From the NCBI RefSeq assembly GCF_034479515.1, contig NZ_CP140152.1:6014001-6078000 (forward strand): a stretch of DNA of 64,000 nt, written 5' to 3'. Both the position numbers and the translations under genes were made by a program. The notes beneath the pieces were generated by a model, which saw only the letters and a list, made by a program, of their open reading frames with translations, was not told the origin of the DNA and made no database searches. The stretch's first letter is position 1. Every line of letters starts with the position of its first letter. Below are positions 53,151 to 62,203 of the stretch, one piece after another. The stretch comes from Duganella zoogloeoides (GTDB lineage: Bacteria; Pseudomonadota; Gammaproteobacteria; Burkholderiales; Burkholderiaceae_D).

Positions 53151-53801
53151 TCATTGCGCCGAACCGCTAGGCTTCGGCTGGTACGATTTCCATTCGTCTT
53201 CAGAGATATATTCGAAGACCTTGACCACCTTGCTCACGCCCGAGACGCCGCGTGCGATATCGGCGCCGATCTGGCCTTCGCGCTGGGTCACGCGGCCCAT
53301 CAGGAAGACCACGCCGCGCTCGGTCACCACCTGGTAGGAGTTGGCCGAGATATCCTTGGCGTCCACCAGGCTGGCCTTGACCTTGCCGGTGATAATGGTG
53401 TCGTTCGAGCGCGAGGTGTAGCTGGCGGGGCCGGCCACTTCCAGCTCGTTGATCACCGACAGCACGCCTTCTACCGAAGCCATTTCGCGCTCGGCAGTGG
53501 CCTTGGCGGCATCGTCGGGCACTTCGCCGGACAGCAGCACGCGGCGGTTGAAGCTGTTGATGTTGACGTGGGCATCGCTGCCGAGCACATTGCGCAGCTT
53601 GTTCGCACCCTTGAACTGGATCGACGTATCCTCGGTTTGCGCACCAAACGTGCGGCGGTCGGAGGCGGCCAGCGTGCCGGTGATGGCGCCGCCGGCAACC
53701 AGCGCCACACAACCGGACAGGGTAGCGGCGGTGGCCAGGCACAGCACGCTCATGGCAAGCGGGCGTTTCAGCGTGGTCCAGATGGTGCGGGAATTACTCA
53801 T
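53151..53801 (-). CDS. dolP: BON-domain lipoprotein DolP (YraP)
   Basis: This 216-residue lipoprotein has a signal with lipobox LSGC (Cys at about 31). Two BON domains follow (about 70-135 and 140-205) with ALRNV-type strands. E. coli DolP is an outer-membrane lipoprotein that supports envelope integrity and BAM function. The neighbourhood lpoA-yraN-diaA-dolP is the same as in E. coli. Its start overlaps the diaA stop by 8 bp. Confidence 0.9.
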   Translation of the reverse strand: MSNSRTIWTTLKRPLAMSVLCLATAATLSGCVALVAGGAITGTLAASDRRTFGAQTEDTSIQFKGANKLRNVLGSDAHVNINSFNRRVLLSGEVPDDAAKATAEREMASVEGVLSVINELEVAGPASYTSRSNDTIITGKVKASLVDAKDISANSYQVVTERGVVFLMGRVTQREGQIGADIARGVSGVSKVVKVFEYISEDEWKSYQPKPSGSAQ

Positions 53802-54390
53802 TCACATCTCCTCCGAATAGGGCGACGTCGATGCCGTCGCAAATGCTGTGGATGCAGACCAGGTGCACTTCCTGGATGCGGGCGGTACGGTCGGCCGGAA
53901 CGCAGATATGGACGTCGGCGTCGGTCAGCATCTTGCCGATCTCGCCGCCGCCCTTGCCGGTCAGCGCCACGATGCGCATTTCGCGCTCGAGCGCCGCTTC
54001 GATGGCAGCCACCACGTTGCCCGAATTGCCGGACGTGGAAAACGCCAGCAGGATGTCGCCGGACTGGCCAAACGCCTGCACCTGCTTGGAAAAGATTTCG
54101 CGGTAGCTGTAGTCATTGGCCACTGCCGTCAGGATCGACGTGTCGGTGGTGAGCGCAATGGCGGGCAGCGGGAAGCGTTCGCGTTCGAAGCGCCCCACCA
54201 GTTCGGCAGCGAAATGCTGGGCGTCTGCAGCCGAGCCGCCGTTGCCGCACACCAAAATCTTATTGCCGTTAGACAATGCCGCAAACATCATGTCGATGGC
54301 TTGGGCGATATGGGGCGCCAGCACGGTGGCCGATTGGATTTTCAGTTCGGCACTTTCGTGGAAGTGCGCCAGGATGCGTTGATTTGTCAT
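53794..54390 (-). CDS. diaA: DiaA/GmhA-type SIS-domain protein
   Basis: This 198-residue SIS-domain protein has the sugar-phosphate motif [21 protein letters not shown] and [10 protein letters not shown]. The sequence alone fits either phosphoheptose isomerase (GmhA) or the DnaA-binding DiaA. The position between yraN and dolP supports DiaA, which promotes timely replication initiation. It overlaps dolP by 8 bp. Confidence 0.85.
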   Translation of the reverse strand: MTNQRILAHFHESAELKIQSATVLAPHIAQAIDMMFAALSNGNKILVCGNGGSAADAQHFAAELVGRFERERFPLPAIALTTDTSILTAVANDYSYREIFSKQVQAFGQSGDILLAFSTSGNSGNVVAAIEAALEREMRIVALTGKGGGEIGKMLTDADVHICVPADRTARIQEVHLVCIHSICDGIDVALFGGDVNE

Positions 54391-54470
54391 AGTGTGCTGA
54401 TTATAGTGCAGTCATCCGAAACCCCGGACAAGACCTGTTAAAAATGCTTACATCTGCGCTGAAGAAGCGC

Positions 54471-54845
54471 TTAAAGCGTAATGATATTGCGCAGCCACTC
54501 CAGCTGATCGCCATCAAGGGCGACCAGGTCGAAGCGGCACGGTGGCGGAGTGCGGTGGCGTAGCAGGTAGTACTGGGCGGCGTGGACCAGCCGCTGCTGC
54601 TTGTGATGGGTGACGCTGGCCGCCGCGCCGCCAAAGCTACTCGGGGCCCGGCGCCGCACTTCGACGAACACCAGGTGGGCGCCGTGGCGCATGATCAGGT
54701 CGATCTCGCCGGCCTTGCAGCGAAAATTGCGTTCGACCGGCACCAGGCCCTGCGCCACCAGGTAGGCCAGCGCGCGGTCTTCACCTTGCTGGCCCAGTTG
54801 CTGTTGCGCGGTGCGCCGTCCGCTCGGCGCGCGGGGCGGCGCCAT
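54471..54845 (-). CDS. yraN: YraN (UPF0102) family protein, putative endonuclease
   Basis: This 124-residue protein has the restriction-endonuclease-like core of UPF0102: GEDRALAYLVAQGL, then AGEIDLIMRHGAHLVFVEVR with the likely catalytic Asp and Glu. The function is unresolved; some family members process Holliday-type junctions. It begins 6 bp after the lpoA stop. Confidence 0.92.
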   Translation of the reverse strand: MAPPRAPSGRRTAQQQLGQQGEDRALAYLVAQGLVPVERNFRCKAGEIDLIMRHGAHLVFVEVRRRAPSSFGGAAASVTHHKQQRLVHAAQYYLLRHRTPPPCRFDLVALDGDQLEWLRNIITL

Positions 54846-54851
54846 GGCTGG

Positions 54852-56234
54852 TTACTGCTGGACGGCTTGCGGCACGCCGTGCTGGAACACGGCCGGCTGC
54901 TCCACCCGTTCAAAGCGGGCCGGGCCCTGGCCGAAGTCCACCGTCAGGCGTCCGGTGACACCGTCGATGCTGAAGCGGCCGGCCGGCTTGCGGCTGACTT
55001 CGCGCGCCACGCGGTAGGCATCGATGCCCAGCGCAAACAGGCGTTCCATGTCGGCCGTGCCGGCTTGTACCGGGTGCGGATAGACCATCACCGCCGGATG
55101 GTCGCGCTGCACCTGCCATGGCAGGTCGAGCAGGCGCACGCCGTCGAGTTCGTTGGTGGGCGAATTCATGCCGCCGCCAGCGTTCAGCGCCGAGGTGCCG
55201 TACAGCGGCAGGGCGGCAAAGCCGGTGGGGGCGACCGGTGCGGCAGGACTGGCCGGCAAGCCGTCGGCGGTGCTGATCACCGGCTCGTCCGCTTCATGCA
55301 CCAGGCCGCTGTTCAGCGCGCCGCGCAGTTGGCGCGTCTGGTCGGCGCCCATGGCCGAGAACAGCAAGCCCGGCGGGTCCTGTTGCAGGCGCGCGCGCAA
55401 TTGCACCAGCTCCGGGTCGCTCAGGTAGTTGTTTGGCGCGCTCAGTTCCACCATGCGCACCTGCTGGCCCAGCTGCTGCCAGTGGGCGGCAAACGCTGCC
55501 GCGATGCGGCGCTGCCATGGTGTGCTGGTGGTAATGATCATGGCGCTGGCGCCGGGCTGTTCGGCGGCCGCCCATTGCGCCACCTGGCGCGCTTCTTCCT
55601 CGATCGACAGGCCCATGGCCAGCATTTGCTGTGGTAACGGGGTGGCGTTGGCCGTGCCGAAACCTTCCGGGTGATTGAGGGCGATGGTGGGCTTGGTCAC
55701 CAGCGGGCTGGTCGCCACCGCAGTGACCGCCGAGCGCGCCAGCGGGCCGACCACGAGGTCCACCGCTTCCAGGGTCTGGGCGTAGCTCGATAAAATATCT
55801 TGCGCGACGTCGCCGGTTTCCACCACGGTGATGGTGATGTTGTCGCGGTCGCGTTCCCAGGCCGCCATGAAGCCGGCGCGCAGCGCTTCGGCGGCGGCGC
55901 CCAGGGTCTCCGAGCGCAGCGGCAGGATCAAGCCCATGCGCACCGGCGCGCCGGACGGGCTGGTGGCGTCGTCCGCTGGCCGGTAGCCGGTGGCATTCTC
56001 GGTGCGCAGCTGGTCGGTATCCGGTGCGCGGGTGGGTTGGGCGGCCGCCCCCGGCATCGCGATGGCGAACACTTCCGCTGCCGGCGGTGGTGGTTCCGGC
56101 GGTGGCGGCGGCAGCGGCACGGGAGCGGGCGCCGGTGGCGGGCTTATAATGATGGGCACGGACGAGCCGCACCCGCTCACCAATGCCAGCGCCGCCCATG
56201 CGGCAACTGCCGCGCACAACCTCATTTTTTTCAT
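54852..56234 (-). CDS. lpoA: Penicillin-binding protein activator LpoA-like lipoprotein
   Basis: This 460-residue lipoprotein has lipobox VSGC (Cys about 22) and a Pro-rich spacer (about 30-55). A periplasmic-binding-type LppC domain follows (about 95-450), with LILPLRSETLGAAAEALRAGFMAA and VDLVVGPLARSAV. E. coli LpoA spans the periplasm to activate PBP1a. This version lacks the N-terminal TPR domain of the 678-residue enteric protein. It is divergent from rsmI with only 32 bp between starts. Confidence 0.88.
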   Translation of the reverse strand: MKKMRLCAAVAAWAALALVSGCGSSVPIIISPPPAPAPVPLPPPPPEPPPPAAEVFAIAMPGAAAQPTRAPDTDQLRTENATGYRPADDATSPSGAPVRMGLILPLRSETLGAAAEALRAGFMAAWERDRDNITITVVETGDVAQDILSSYAQTLEAVDLVVGPLARSAVTAVATSPLVTKPTIALNHPEGFGTANATPLPQQMLAMGLSIEEEARQVAQWAAAEQPGASAMIITTSTPWQRRIAAAFAAHWQQLGQQVRMVELSAPNNYLSDPELVQLRARLQQDPPGLLFSAMGADQTRQLRGALNSGLVHEADEPVISTADGLPASPAAPVAPTGFAALPLYGTSALNAGGGMNSPTNELDGVRLLDLPWQVQRDHPAVMVYPHPVQAGTADMERLFALGIDAYRVAREVSRKPAGRFSIDGVTGRLTVDFGQGPARFERVEQPAVFQHGVPQAVQQ

Positions 56235-56266
56235 GCTGCCCCCTCATTCCATTTACTGACCACGAT

Positions 56267-57175
56267 ATGTCTGAACCTACTACCCGCGCCATTTCCGCCC
56301 TTCCTGTCTTGGAAGAAACAGCGCACCAGACCTATCCTAGCGCAACCTTGTACGTCGTGGCGACCCCCATCGGCAATGTCGCTGACATCAGTGTGCGCGC
56401 ATTGCACGTTTTAAGCCTGGTCGATGCGGTCGCGTGCGAGGACACCCGCAACACCGCGCAACTGATGACGCGCTTCGGCCTGCACCGTCCGCTGATCGCC
56501 GCCCACCAGCACAACGAGCGCGAAGTGGCCGAGACCCTGATCGCACGCCTGCAGGCTGGCGAGCGTATCGCGCTGGTCTCCGACGCCGGCACGCCGGCCG
56601 TCTCCGATCCCGGTGCGCGCATTGTCGAGGCCGTGCGCGCGGCCGGCTTGCGCGTGCTGCCGCTGCCTGGCGCCTCGGCGGCGGTGACGGCGCTGTCGGC
56701 CAGCGGCCTGGTCAACGACCAGTTTTATTTTGTCGGCTTTTTACCTGCCAAGGCCAGGCAGCGCGAGAATTTTCTCGCCACCTTGCGCACGGTGACCGCC
56801 ACCATGGTGTTCTACGAGGCGCCGCACCGCATCCTCGACTGCGCCACCGCGCTGGCAGCCGCGTTCGAGCCGGAGCGCGAAGTGGTGTTCGCGCGCGAGC
56901 TGACCAAGATGTTCGAGGAAATCCACCGCTGCCCGCTGTCCGAGGCCGAAGCCTGGATCCGGGCCGACGCCCACCGCGAAAAAGGCGAGTTCGTCGTGCT
57001 GCTGGCCGGCGCGCCTGCGCAGGACGAGGCAGGCAATGCCGATGCGGAAAGGATACTCAAGGTCTTGCTGACCGAGCTGTCGGTCAAGCAGGCGGCCGGG
57101 CTGGCCGCGCAGATCACGGGCAAGAAGAAAAATGCATTGTACGAACTGGCGCTGACATTCAAGCAGGAACAGTAA
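56267..57175 (+). CDS. rsmI: 16S rRNA (cytidine-1402 2'-O) methyltransferase
   Basis: This 302-residue tetrapyrrole-methylase-fold enzyme methylates the ribose of C1402 in 16S rRNA. Conserved stretches are LYVVATPIGNVADIS, CEDTRNTAQL, SDAGTPAVSDPG, PLPGASAAVTALSASG and FYEAPHRI. The ATG at 56267 is chosen at the usual N-terminus; upstream in-frame sequence is the lpoA promoter region. The rsmI/lpoA divergent pair is conserved with E. coli. Confidence 0.95.
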   Translation: MSEPTTRAISALPVLEETAHQTYPSATLYVVATPIGNVADISVRALHVLSLVDAVACEDTRNTAQLMTRFGLHRPLIAAHQHNEREVAETLIARLQAGERIALVSDAGTPAVSDPGARIVEAVRAAGLRVLPLPGASAAVTALSASGLVNDQFYFVGFLPAKARQRENFLATLRTVTATMVFYEAPHRILDCATALAAAFEPEREVVFARELTKMFEEIHRCPLSEAEAWIRADAHREKGEFVVLLAGAPAQDEAGNADAERILKVLLTELSVKQAAGLAAQITGKKKNALYELALTFKQEQ

Positions 57176-57198
57176 GCGGCAGGCAGTACTGCAGCAGC

Positions 57199-57888
57199 TC
57201 AGAGCTTGCAGCCATGGTCTTTCTTGTCGAGCAGCCAGAATAACGGCGTCAGCAGATTGCCGCCGCCCTTCAGGCAGTCGGGCCGGCCGGCCCGCGCCAT
57301 GTCTTTCTCCAGCTTGTTGCGGTCATCTTCCGGATAGAGCGGATGCGCTTGCAACTGGGCGGCCAGGGTGCCGGGCGCCGGCTTTTCCACCGCCACCTTG
57401 CGCGCGGCCTTGCGTGCCGCCTCGATATCGAACGGTTTCGGTTCCGCCGGTGCGCGCAGCGGATCGTCATCGGCGCCGGCCGGCTTGGCGGTGTCGGCTG
57501 CCACGGTGGTGTCGAGCGGGGCGGGCGCCGGCGTGATGGCGGCAATAGCTGCTGGCGTGCGGTCACGGTCGGCAGTGTCGTGCGGTCGCTGGCGGTCCTG
57601 GTGCCGCGCGCCTTGCTCGCGCGCCTTGCGCTCGCGGGCGATGGCTGCCTGCGCTGCCAGTTGGGGTGCCGCTTCTGGAATAGCAGGCGTAACAGGAACA
57701 AAAGCAGGCGCGGGAGCGGGCCTGGGCACCAGCCACACCGTCATGGTCCGGTTGGGCGGCAACTCCGGCGGCGGCACGGGGGCGCCCAGGCGGTAGCCGA
57801 AGATCAGCGCCGCATGCAGCACCAGCGAGACCAGGATGCCCGGCACGATGCGGTGACGCATCGGTTCTGTCGACAGCGCTGCGTTCAT
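57199..57888 (-). CDS. TonB/TolA-like membrane-anchored Pro/Ala-rich protein, unknown function
   Basis: This 229-residue protein has a short cytosolic start and one membrane helix (about 15-35) carrying an S-x3-H pattern (SLVLHAAL) like the TonB and TolA anchors. A Pro/Ala-rich spacer (about 36-160) follows, then a small C-terminal region (about 180-229) with two Cys residues, DCLKGGGNLLTPLFWLLDKKDHGC. It lacks a recognisable TonB C-terminal domain. It may interact with ExbB/ExbD- or TolQ/TolR-type motors, but this is inference. It converges on rsmI with 23 bp between stops and lies beside a tRNA gene. Confidence 0.7.
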   Translation of the reverse strand: MNAALSTEPMRHRIVPGILVSLVLHAALIFGYRLGAPVPPPELPPNRTMTVWLVPRPAPAPAFVPVTPAIPEAAPQLAAQAAIARERKAREQGARHQDRQRPHDTADRDRTPAAIAAITPAPAPLDTTVAADTAKPAGADDDPLRAPAEPKPFDIEAARKAARKVAVEKPAPGTLAAQLQAHPLYPEDDRNKLEKDMARAGRPDCLKGGGNLLTPLFWLLDKKDHGCKL

Positions 57889-58012
57889 GGCCGGTCCAGT
57901 AGTTTGGGTGCATGCATTTTATGTAAGTTCCACCGTCTTGCACCAGTAAATGACATAAATATTTATGACGCCCTTGACGGAGGGGGCGGCAGCTTGTATT
58001 ATCTTGCTTCTT

Positions 58013-58089
58013 CGGAGTGTAGCGCAGCCCGGTAGCGCACCTGGTTTGGGACCAGGGGGTCCAAGGTTCGAATCCTTGTACTCCGACCA
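58013..58089 (+). tRNA. tRNA-Pro (anticodon TGG)
   Basis: A 77-base cloverleaf. The acceptor stem CGGAGTG pairs with TACTCCG, including one G-T pair. The anticodon stem CCTGG/CCAGG holds the loop TTTGGGA, giving anticodon TGG. The T-loop GTTCGAATC is canonical and the 3' CCA is encoded. Confidence 0.97.
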
Positions 58090-58096
58090 AAATTTA

Positions 58097-58134
58097 AAAT
58101 CCCGCCTGACGGCAACGTCAGGCGGGATTTTTCC
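58097..58134 (+). terminator. Rho-independent terminator of tRNA-Pro
   Basis: A 15-bp perfect stem (58097-58111 with 58116-58130) is closed by a GCAA tetraloop, and the T-run extends to 58132. It starts 7 bases after the tRNA CCA end. It is the strongest terminator in the window. Confidence 0.95.
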
Positions 58135-58234
58135 ATTGCGGCGACGGTTCTGTGTTGGACCGTATTCATCGGCTCAAACCGGCCATCCATCGCACGGGCC
58201 GCAGCCGCGCCTGGCGCCGGCGTAGAATTCCGCC

Positions 58235-59470
58235 ATGACGCCATCTTTCACCACTGCGATTCCCATCATCGTTCACGATCCGCGCCTGGTATGGCGCTAT
58301 CACCTGCAAACCTTGTTGCGCCTGCTGCCCGCGTTCGCGCCGGCAATGGTGATATTGCCGGTCCTGTTCGGGCCCTGGCTGTGGCTGGACTGCTTGCTGG
58401 TAGTACTGGTCAGCACCAGCACTAGCTGGCGCTACCTGCATGAGTTGCGCGATGCCGGGATCGCGCTCACGCCGCAGATGATATCGGCCCGTCCGCGCCT
58501 GGCGATCAAGTCGCCGCTCGACCCGCTCACCACCTTCGACGCCTGCGCCGAAACCTTGTCCGGCCTGGCCCTGGGGCGCGCGCTCGGCTACCCCGGTCCC
58601 GCCGCGTTTTCGTACCGGCCGTTCAAAGGGCGCATCATGCTGGCACCGCCGCGTTCAATGTTCCTGTGGCGGCGCACCGAGGTGGTTGTCAGCGGCGAGC
58701 CAGGACAAGTGATCGACATCGAGATTCGTGGCCGCTTCGGTCTCGACTTCTTTCACGTGCAGCGCGGTGAAGCATGGCAAGTGGTGCAGGTCGTGGCCGA
58801 CCACCTGCGTATCGAACTCAAACGCCGCCACGATATCGCGCAACTGCGCAAGCGCGAACGCGATCTGGAGCGCGCCGCGCTGCACGCCAAGCTGGCCGCC
58901 CTGCAGGCGCAGGTGGAGCCGCACTTCCTGTTCAATACCCTGGCCAACCTCAAGTACCTGGTGCGCACAGATAGCGCGCTGGCGCAGCAGATGCTCGACC
59001 ACCTGGTCGGCTACCTGCACAACGCCATGCCCGACATGCGCCGCGTATCGTCCACGCTGGGGCGCGAGCTGGCGCTGGCCGGCGATTATCTCGCCATCAT
59101 GCGCATCCGCATGGGCGAGCGGCTCAGTTTTCGCATCGAGGCCGACGACGCGGCGCGCGTGCTGCCGTTCCCGCCAGCGATGCTGATCTCGCTGGTGGAA
59201 AACGCCATCAAGCACGGCCTCGAAAGCGCCACCCGCCCGGGTGAACTCGTCATTCGCGCCACGCTCGACGATGGTGCCTTGCGGGTGACGGTGGCCGACA
59301 ACGGCGCCGGCCTGTGCGACGAGCCGGGACAGGGCGTGGGCCTGGCCAACATCCACGAGCGCCTGCAACTGCTGTATGGCGCGCGCGCTTCGCTGACGGT
59401 GCTCGCGCCGCAAGCGGGCGGCGTGCAGGCGACGCTGGTGGTGCCGGTGGTGCCGCAGGAGGCGGCATGA
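58235..59470 (+). CDS. LytS-type sensor histidine kinase
   Basis: This 411-residue membrane kinase has two N-terminal helices (about 28-70) with almost no periplasmic loop, then a PF06580-type His kinase domain. The phospho-His is in QVEPHFLFNTLANLKYLV. A HATPase_c domain carries ENAIKHGLE and DNGAGL. It probably phosphorylates the LytTR regulator whose ATG overlaps its stop (ATGA at 59467-59470). The signal is unknown. Confidence 0.92.
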   Translation: MTPSFTTAIPIIVHDPRLVWRYHLQTLLRLLPAFAPAMVILPVLFGPWLWLDCLLVVLVSTSTSWRYLHELRDAGIALTPQMISARPRLAIKSPLDPLTTFDACAETLSGLALGRALGYPGPAAFSYRPFKGRIMLAPPRSMFLWRRTEVVVSGEPGQVIDIEIRGRFGLDFFHVQRGEAWQVVQVVADHLRIELKRRHDIAQLRKRERDLERAALHAKLAALQAQVEPHFLFNTLANLKYLVRTDSALAQQMLDHLVGYLHNAMPDMRRVSSTLGRELALAGDYLAIMRIRMGERLSFRIEADDAARVLPFPPAMLISLVENAIKHGLESATRPGELVIRATLDDGALRVTVADNGAGLCDEPGQGVGLANIHERLQLLYGARASLTVLAPQAGGVQATLVVPVVPQEAA

Positions 59471-60204
59471 TGCGCGCCCTGATCGTCGAAGACGAGCCGC
59501 TGTTGCGCGCCGAACTGGCCGACCAGCTGGCGGCGCTGTGGCCGGAGCTCGAGATTGCCGGCATGGCGGAAAACGGCATCGAAGCGGTGGCGCTGCTCGA
59601 ATCGCTGCGGCCCGACATTGTCTTCCTCGACATCCAGATTCCGGGCCTGACCGGCATCGAGGTGGCGCGCCATGTGCCGCCGTCGGCGCAGATCGTGTTC
59701 GTCACCGCGTATGCGGAACACGCGCTGCATGCGTTCGAGGCCGGCGCGTGCGACTACCTGGTCAAGCCGTTCGACGCCGCGCGCCTGCTGCATACCATCA
59801 AGCGATTGAAATCGCGCGGCGACGGCGTGCAGGCGATCGCGCCCGAGGTGTGGCGGCATGCCATGCCGGCGCCGGCCCCGGTATTCCTCAAATGGATCAA
59901 GGCGTCGTCGGGAGCGTCGGTGCGGCTGTTGCCGGTGGGGGAGGTGCTGTACTTCCAGGCCGAGGACAAGTACACGCGCGTAGTCACCGCCAATGGCGAG
60001 GCGCTGATACGGGCGCCGCTCAAGAACCTGGCCGTGCAACTGGACCCGGCGCAGTTCACCCAGATCCACCGCGCCGCCATCGTCAACCTGCAGGCAGTGG
60101 ACCGCATCGAACGCCAGGGCGCGGCGCTGGAAATCCACCTGCGCGGTCGGCGCGAAACGCTGGCCGTGAGCGAGGCCTATGCGCGCCAATTCAGGCAGAT
60201 GTAG
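59467..60204 (+). CDS. LytTR-family response regulator
   Basis: This 245-residue protein has an N-terminal receiver (about 1-120) with the acidic pair VEDE and phospho-Asp in DIVFLDIQIPG, and a C-terminal LytTR DNA-binding domain (about 135-240). It is translationally coupled to the LytS-type kinase by a 4-bp overlap. Targets are unknown; members control surface polymers, virulence or metabolism. Confidence 0.93.
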   Translation: MMRALIVEDEPLLRAELADQLAALWPELEIAGMAENGIEAVALLESLRPDIVFLDIQIPGLTGIEVARHVPPSAQIVFVTAYAEHALHAFEAGACDYLVKPFDAARLLHTIKRLKSRGDGVQAIAPEVWRHAMPAPAPVFLKWIKASSGASVRLLPVGEVLYFQAEDKYTRVVTANGEALIRAPLKNLAVQLDPAQFTQIHRAAIVNLQAVDRIERQGAALEIHLRGRRETLAVSEAYARQFRQM

Positions 60205-60294
60205 CGGGAGCCTCGACAAATCTGCTGCGGTCCGTTATCGCCGCTCCGTTGCTCAGCGTACCTCCGTACGTTTCCGCTACTCCCGACGATAATG

Positions 60295-60314
60295 AACCGC
60301 TCGCTGCGGTTTTT
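60295..60314 (+). terminator. Weak hairpin between convergent genes
   Basis: AACCGC / GCGGTT with a 5-base loop, then a short T-run, lies between the response-regulator and HMG-CoA lyase 3' ends. A looser inverted repeat (60204-60214 with 60314-60324) encloses it. It could terminate transcription from the left. Confidence 0.4.
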
Positions 60315-60342
60315 CGAGGTTCCCTAACTGGAACTAATGGGC

Positions 60343-61254
60343 TCAGCCGGCGCGCTTCGCTGCCAGTGCATTGCCCGCGCGGCTGGCGCTTTTGCGGCCC
60401 AGGAATTGCGAGATGAACTGGCCCGCGTCCACCACGATATCGAGGTCGATGCCGGTCTCGATGCCGAGGCCTTCCATCATATACAGCACGTCCTCGGTGG
60501 CGATGTTGCCCGTGGCGCCCTTGGCGTAGGGGCAGCCGCCCAGTCCTGCCACCGACGAATGGTAGATCGAGATGCCCACTTCCAGGCTGGCGTAGATATT
60601 GGCCAGGGCCTGGCCGTAGGTGTCGTGGAAGTGACCGGCCAGCGCGTCGATGGAAAACTCGCGCGCGGCGCGTTCCATCACGGTTTGGGTCTGGCGCGCG
60701 GTGGCCACGCCGATGGTGTCGGCGATGTCGATTTCGTCGCAACCGAGGTCGCGCATGCGGCGCACCACGTCGGCCACCGACTCGGGCGAGACCTCGCCCT
60801 GGTACGGGCAGCCGAACGCGCAGCTGATGCTGCCGCGCAGGCGCAGGCCGTGCTGCTTGGCGGCCTGCGCCACGCTGTCGAAGCGGGCGATCGATTCGGC
60901 GATCGAGCAGTTGATGTTCTTTTGCGAGAAGGCCTCGGAGGCCGAACCGAAGATCACCACCTCGTCCGCGCGCGCCGCCAATGCCGCGTCAAAACCCTGC
61001 ATATTGGGCGTGAGGGCGGAATAGATGGTGCCGGGGCGGCGGTCGATGGCGGCCATCACGTCGGCGCTGGTGGCCATTTGCGGCACCCACTTGGGCGAGA
61101 CAAAGGCGGCGGCTTCGATGTTGCGGAAACCGGCGCCGGACAGGCGGTTGACCAGCGCCGTCTTGACGGCGGCCGGTACGCTTTCCTTTTCGTTTTGCAG
61201 GCCGTCGCGCGGTCCCACTTCGACGATTTTCACTTGTTTTGGCAAGATGGCCAT
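60343..61254 (-). CDS. mvaB: Hydroxymethylglutaryl-CoA lyase
   Basis: This 303-residue TIM-barrel lyase cleaves HMG-CoA to acetyl-CoA and acetoacetate, the last step of leucine breakdown. Signatures are VEVGPRDGLQNEK, AAAFVSPKWVPQMA, DTIGVA, the metal-binding HFHDTYGQALANI and catalytic-Cys loop GLGGCPYAKGATGN. It lies 1 bp after the GhrA-like gene, with the acyl-CoA carboxylase subunit further upstream, so it is probably in one operon. Confidence 0.95.
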   Translation of the reverse strand: MAILPKQVKIVEVGPRDGLQNEKESVPAAVKTALVNRLSGAGFRNIEAAAFVSPKWVPQMATSADVMAAIDRRPGTIYSALTPNMQGFDAALAARADEVVIFGSASEAFSQKNINCSIAESIARFDSVAQAAKQHGLRLRGSISCAFGCPYQGEVSPESVADVVRRMRDLGCDEIDIADTIGVATARQTQTVMERAAREFSIDALAGHFHDTYGQALANIYASLEVGISIYHSSVAGLGGCPYAKGATGNIATEDVLYMMEGLGIETGIDLDIVVDAGQFISQFLGRKSASRAGNALAAKRAG

Positions 61255-61255
61255 A

Positions 61256-62188
61256 TCAGTATCCCAGGTTGCGGTCGACGATGTCGGCGACCGGTTGTCC
61301 GCTTTCGAAACTGCGGATTTTGTCGGCGATCTGCTGGACGCTTTCGCGCCGCAGCGTGAGCGCCGAAATATGCGGCGTGATGGTGATGCGCGGCTCCTGC
61401 CAGAACGGGTGCTGCGCGGGCAGCGGCTCGTTGCGGAACACGTCGAGCGTGGCAGCGGCGATGTGGCCCGACTTGATCAACGACAGCAATTCCGGCTCGG
61501 CGATGTGGGCGCCGCGCGCCACGTTGATCACGTACGCCCCAGCGGGCAGCTTGCCCAGGTTGGAGCGGTCGATCAGGTTATTGGTTTCGGGCGTCAACGG
61601 CAGCATGCACACCAGTACCCGGCTGCCGCGCAGGAAGGTGTCGAGGCCATCGAGGCCCTGGTAGCACTGCACGCCGTCGATGCGCTTCTCGGTGCGGCTC
61701 CAGCCGCGCAGCGGGAAGCCGAACGGCGCCAGCGCTTCGATCACGCGCATGCCCAGCGCACCGAGTCCCAGCACGCCGATGGCGAAGTCTTCGCGGTTGT
61801 ACGGCGGCAGCGCGGCCCAGATGCCGGCGCGCGCCTGCCGCTCGTAGTCATCGAAGCGGCGGAAGTACCGCAGCACCGCGTGCGTGACGTATTCCGCCAT
61901 CTGCAGGCCCATGCCGGCGTCGCCCAGGCGGATGATGGGGATCTCGCGCGGGATCGCGTCGCCAAAGCGCAGCAGCGCATCGACGCCGGCGCCGGTGTTG
62001 AAGATGGCCTTGACCTGGGCCAGCTCTGGCAGCATGGCTTCGGGCGGCGACCACACCACCGCGTAGTCGCACGGCTGGCTTTTTTCGCCGGCATGCCAGA
62101 TCTCGAATTCCGCCTCGGGCAGGTATTTCGAAAAATCCTTGAGCCACGGCTCGGTCCTGCCGTCGGCGCGGTGCAGAAGTATGCGCAT
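61256..62188 (-). CDS. ghrA: Glyoxylate/hydroxypyruvate reductase A-like 2-hydroxyacid dehydrogenase
   Basis: This 310-residue NAD(P)H-dependent reductase has the nucleotide motif GVLGLGALGMRVIEAL and the substrate Arg in INVARGAHI. The catalytic His is in ITPHISALT, and FNTGAGVDAL is typical of GhrA. It reduces glyoxylate or hydroxypyruvate. It sits between leucine-catabolism genes, an arrangement without an obvious pathway reason, so the physiological substrate may differ. Confidence 0.88.
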   Translation of the reverse strand: MRILLHRADGRTEPWLKDFSKYLPEAEFEIWHAGEKSQPCDYAVVWSPPEAMLPELAQVKAIFNTGAGVDALLRFGDAIPREIPIIRLGDAGMGLQMAEYVTHAVLRYFRRFDDYERQARAGIWAALPPYNREDFAIGVLGLGALGMRVIEALAPFGFPLRGWSRTEKRIDGVQCYQGLDGLDTFLRGSRVLVCMLPLTPETNNLIDRSNLGKLPAGAYVINVARGAHIAEPELLSLIKSGHIAAATLDVFRNEPLPAQHPFWQEPRITITPHISALTLRRESVQQIADKIRSFESGQPVADIVDRNLGY

Positions 62189-62203
62189 GGAGTGCTCCCG
62201 TAT

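Noticed and set aside
58013..58134. tRNA-Pro as an integration site for a mobile element
   Set aside because: No integrase gene, no duplicated tRNA end and no change of gene character was found on either side.
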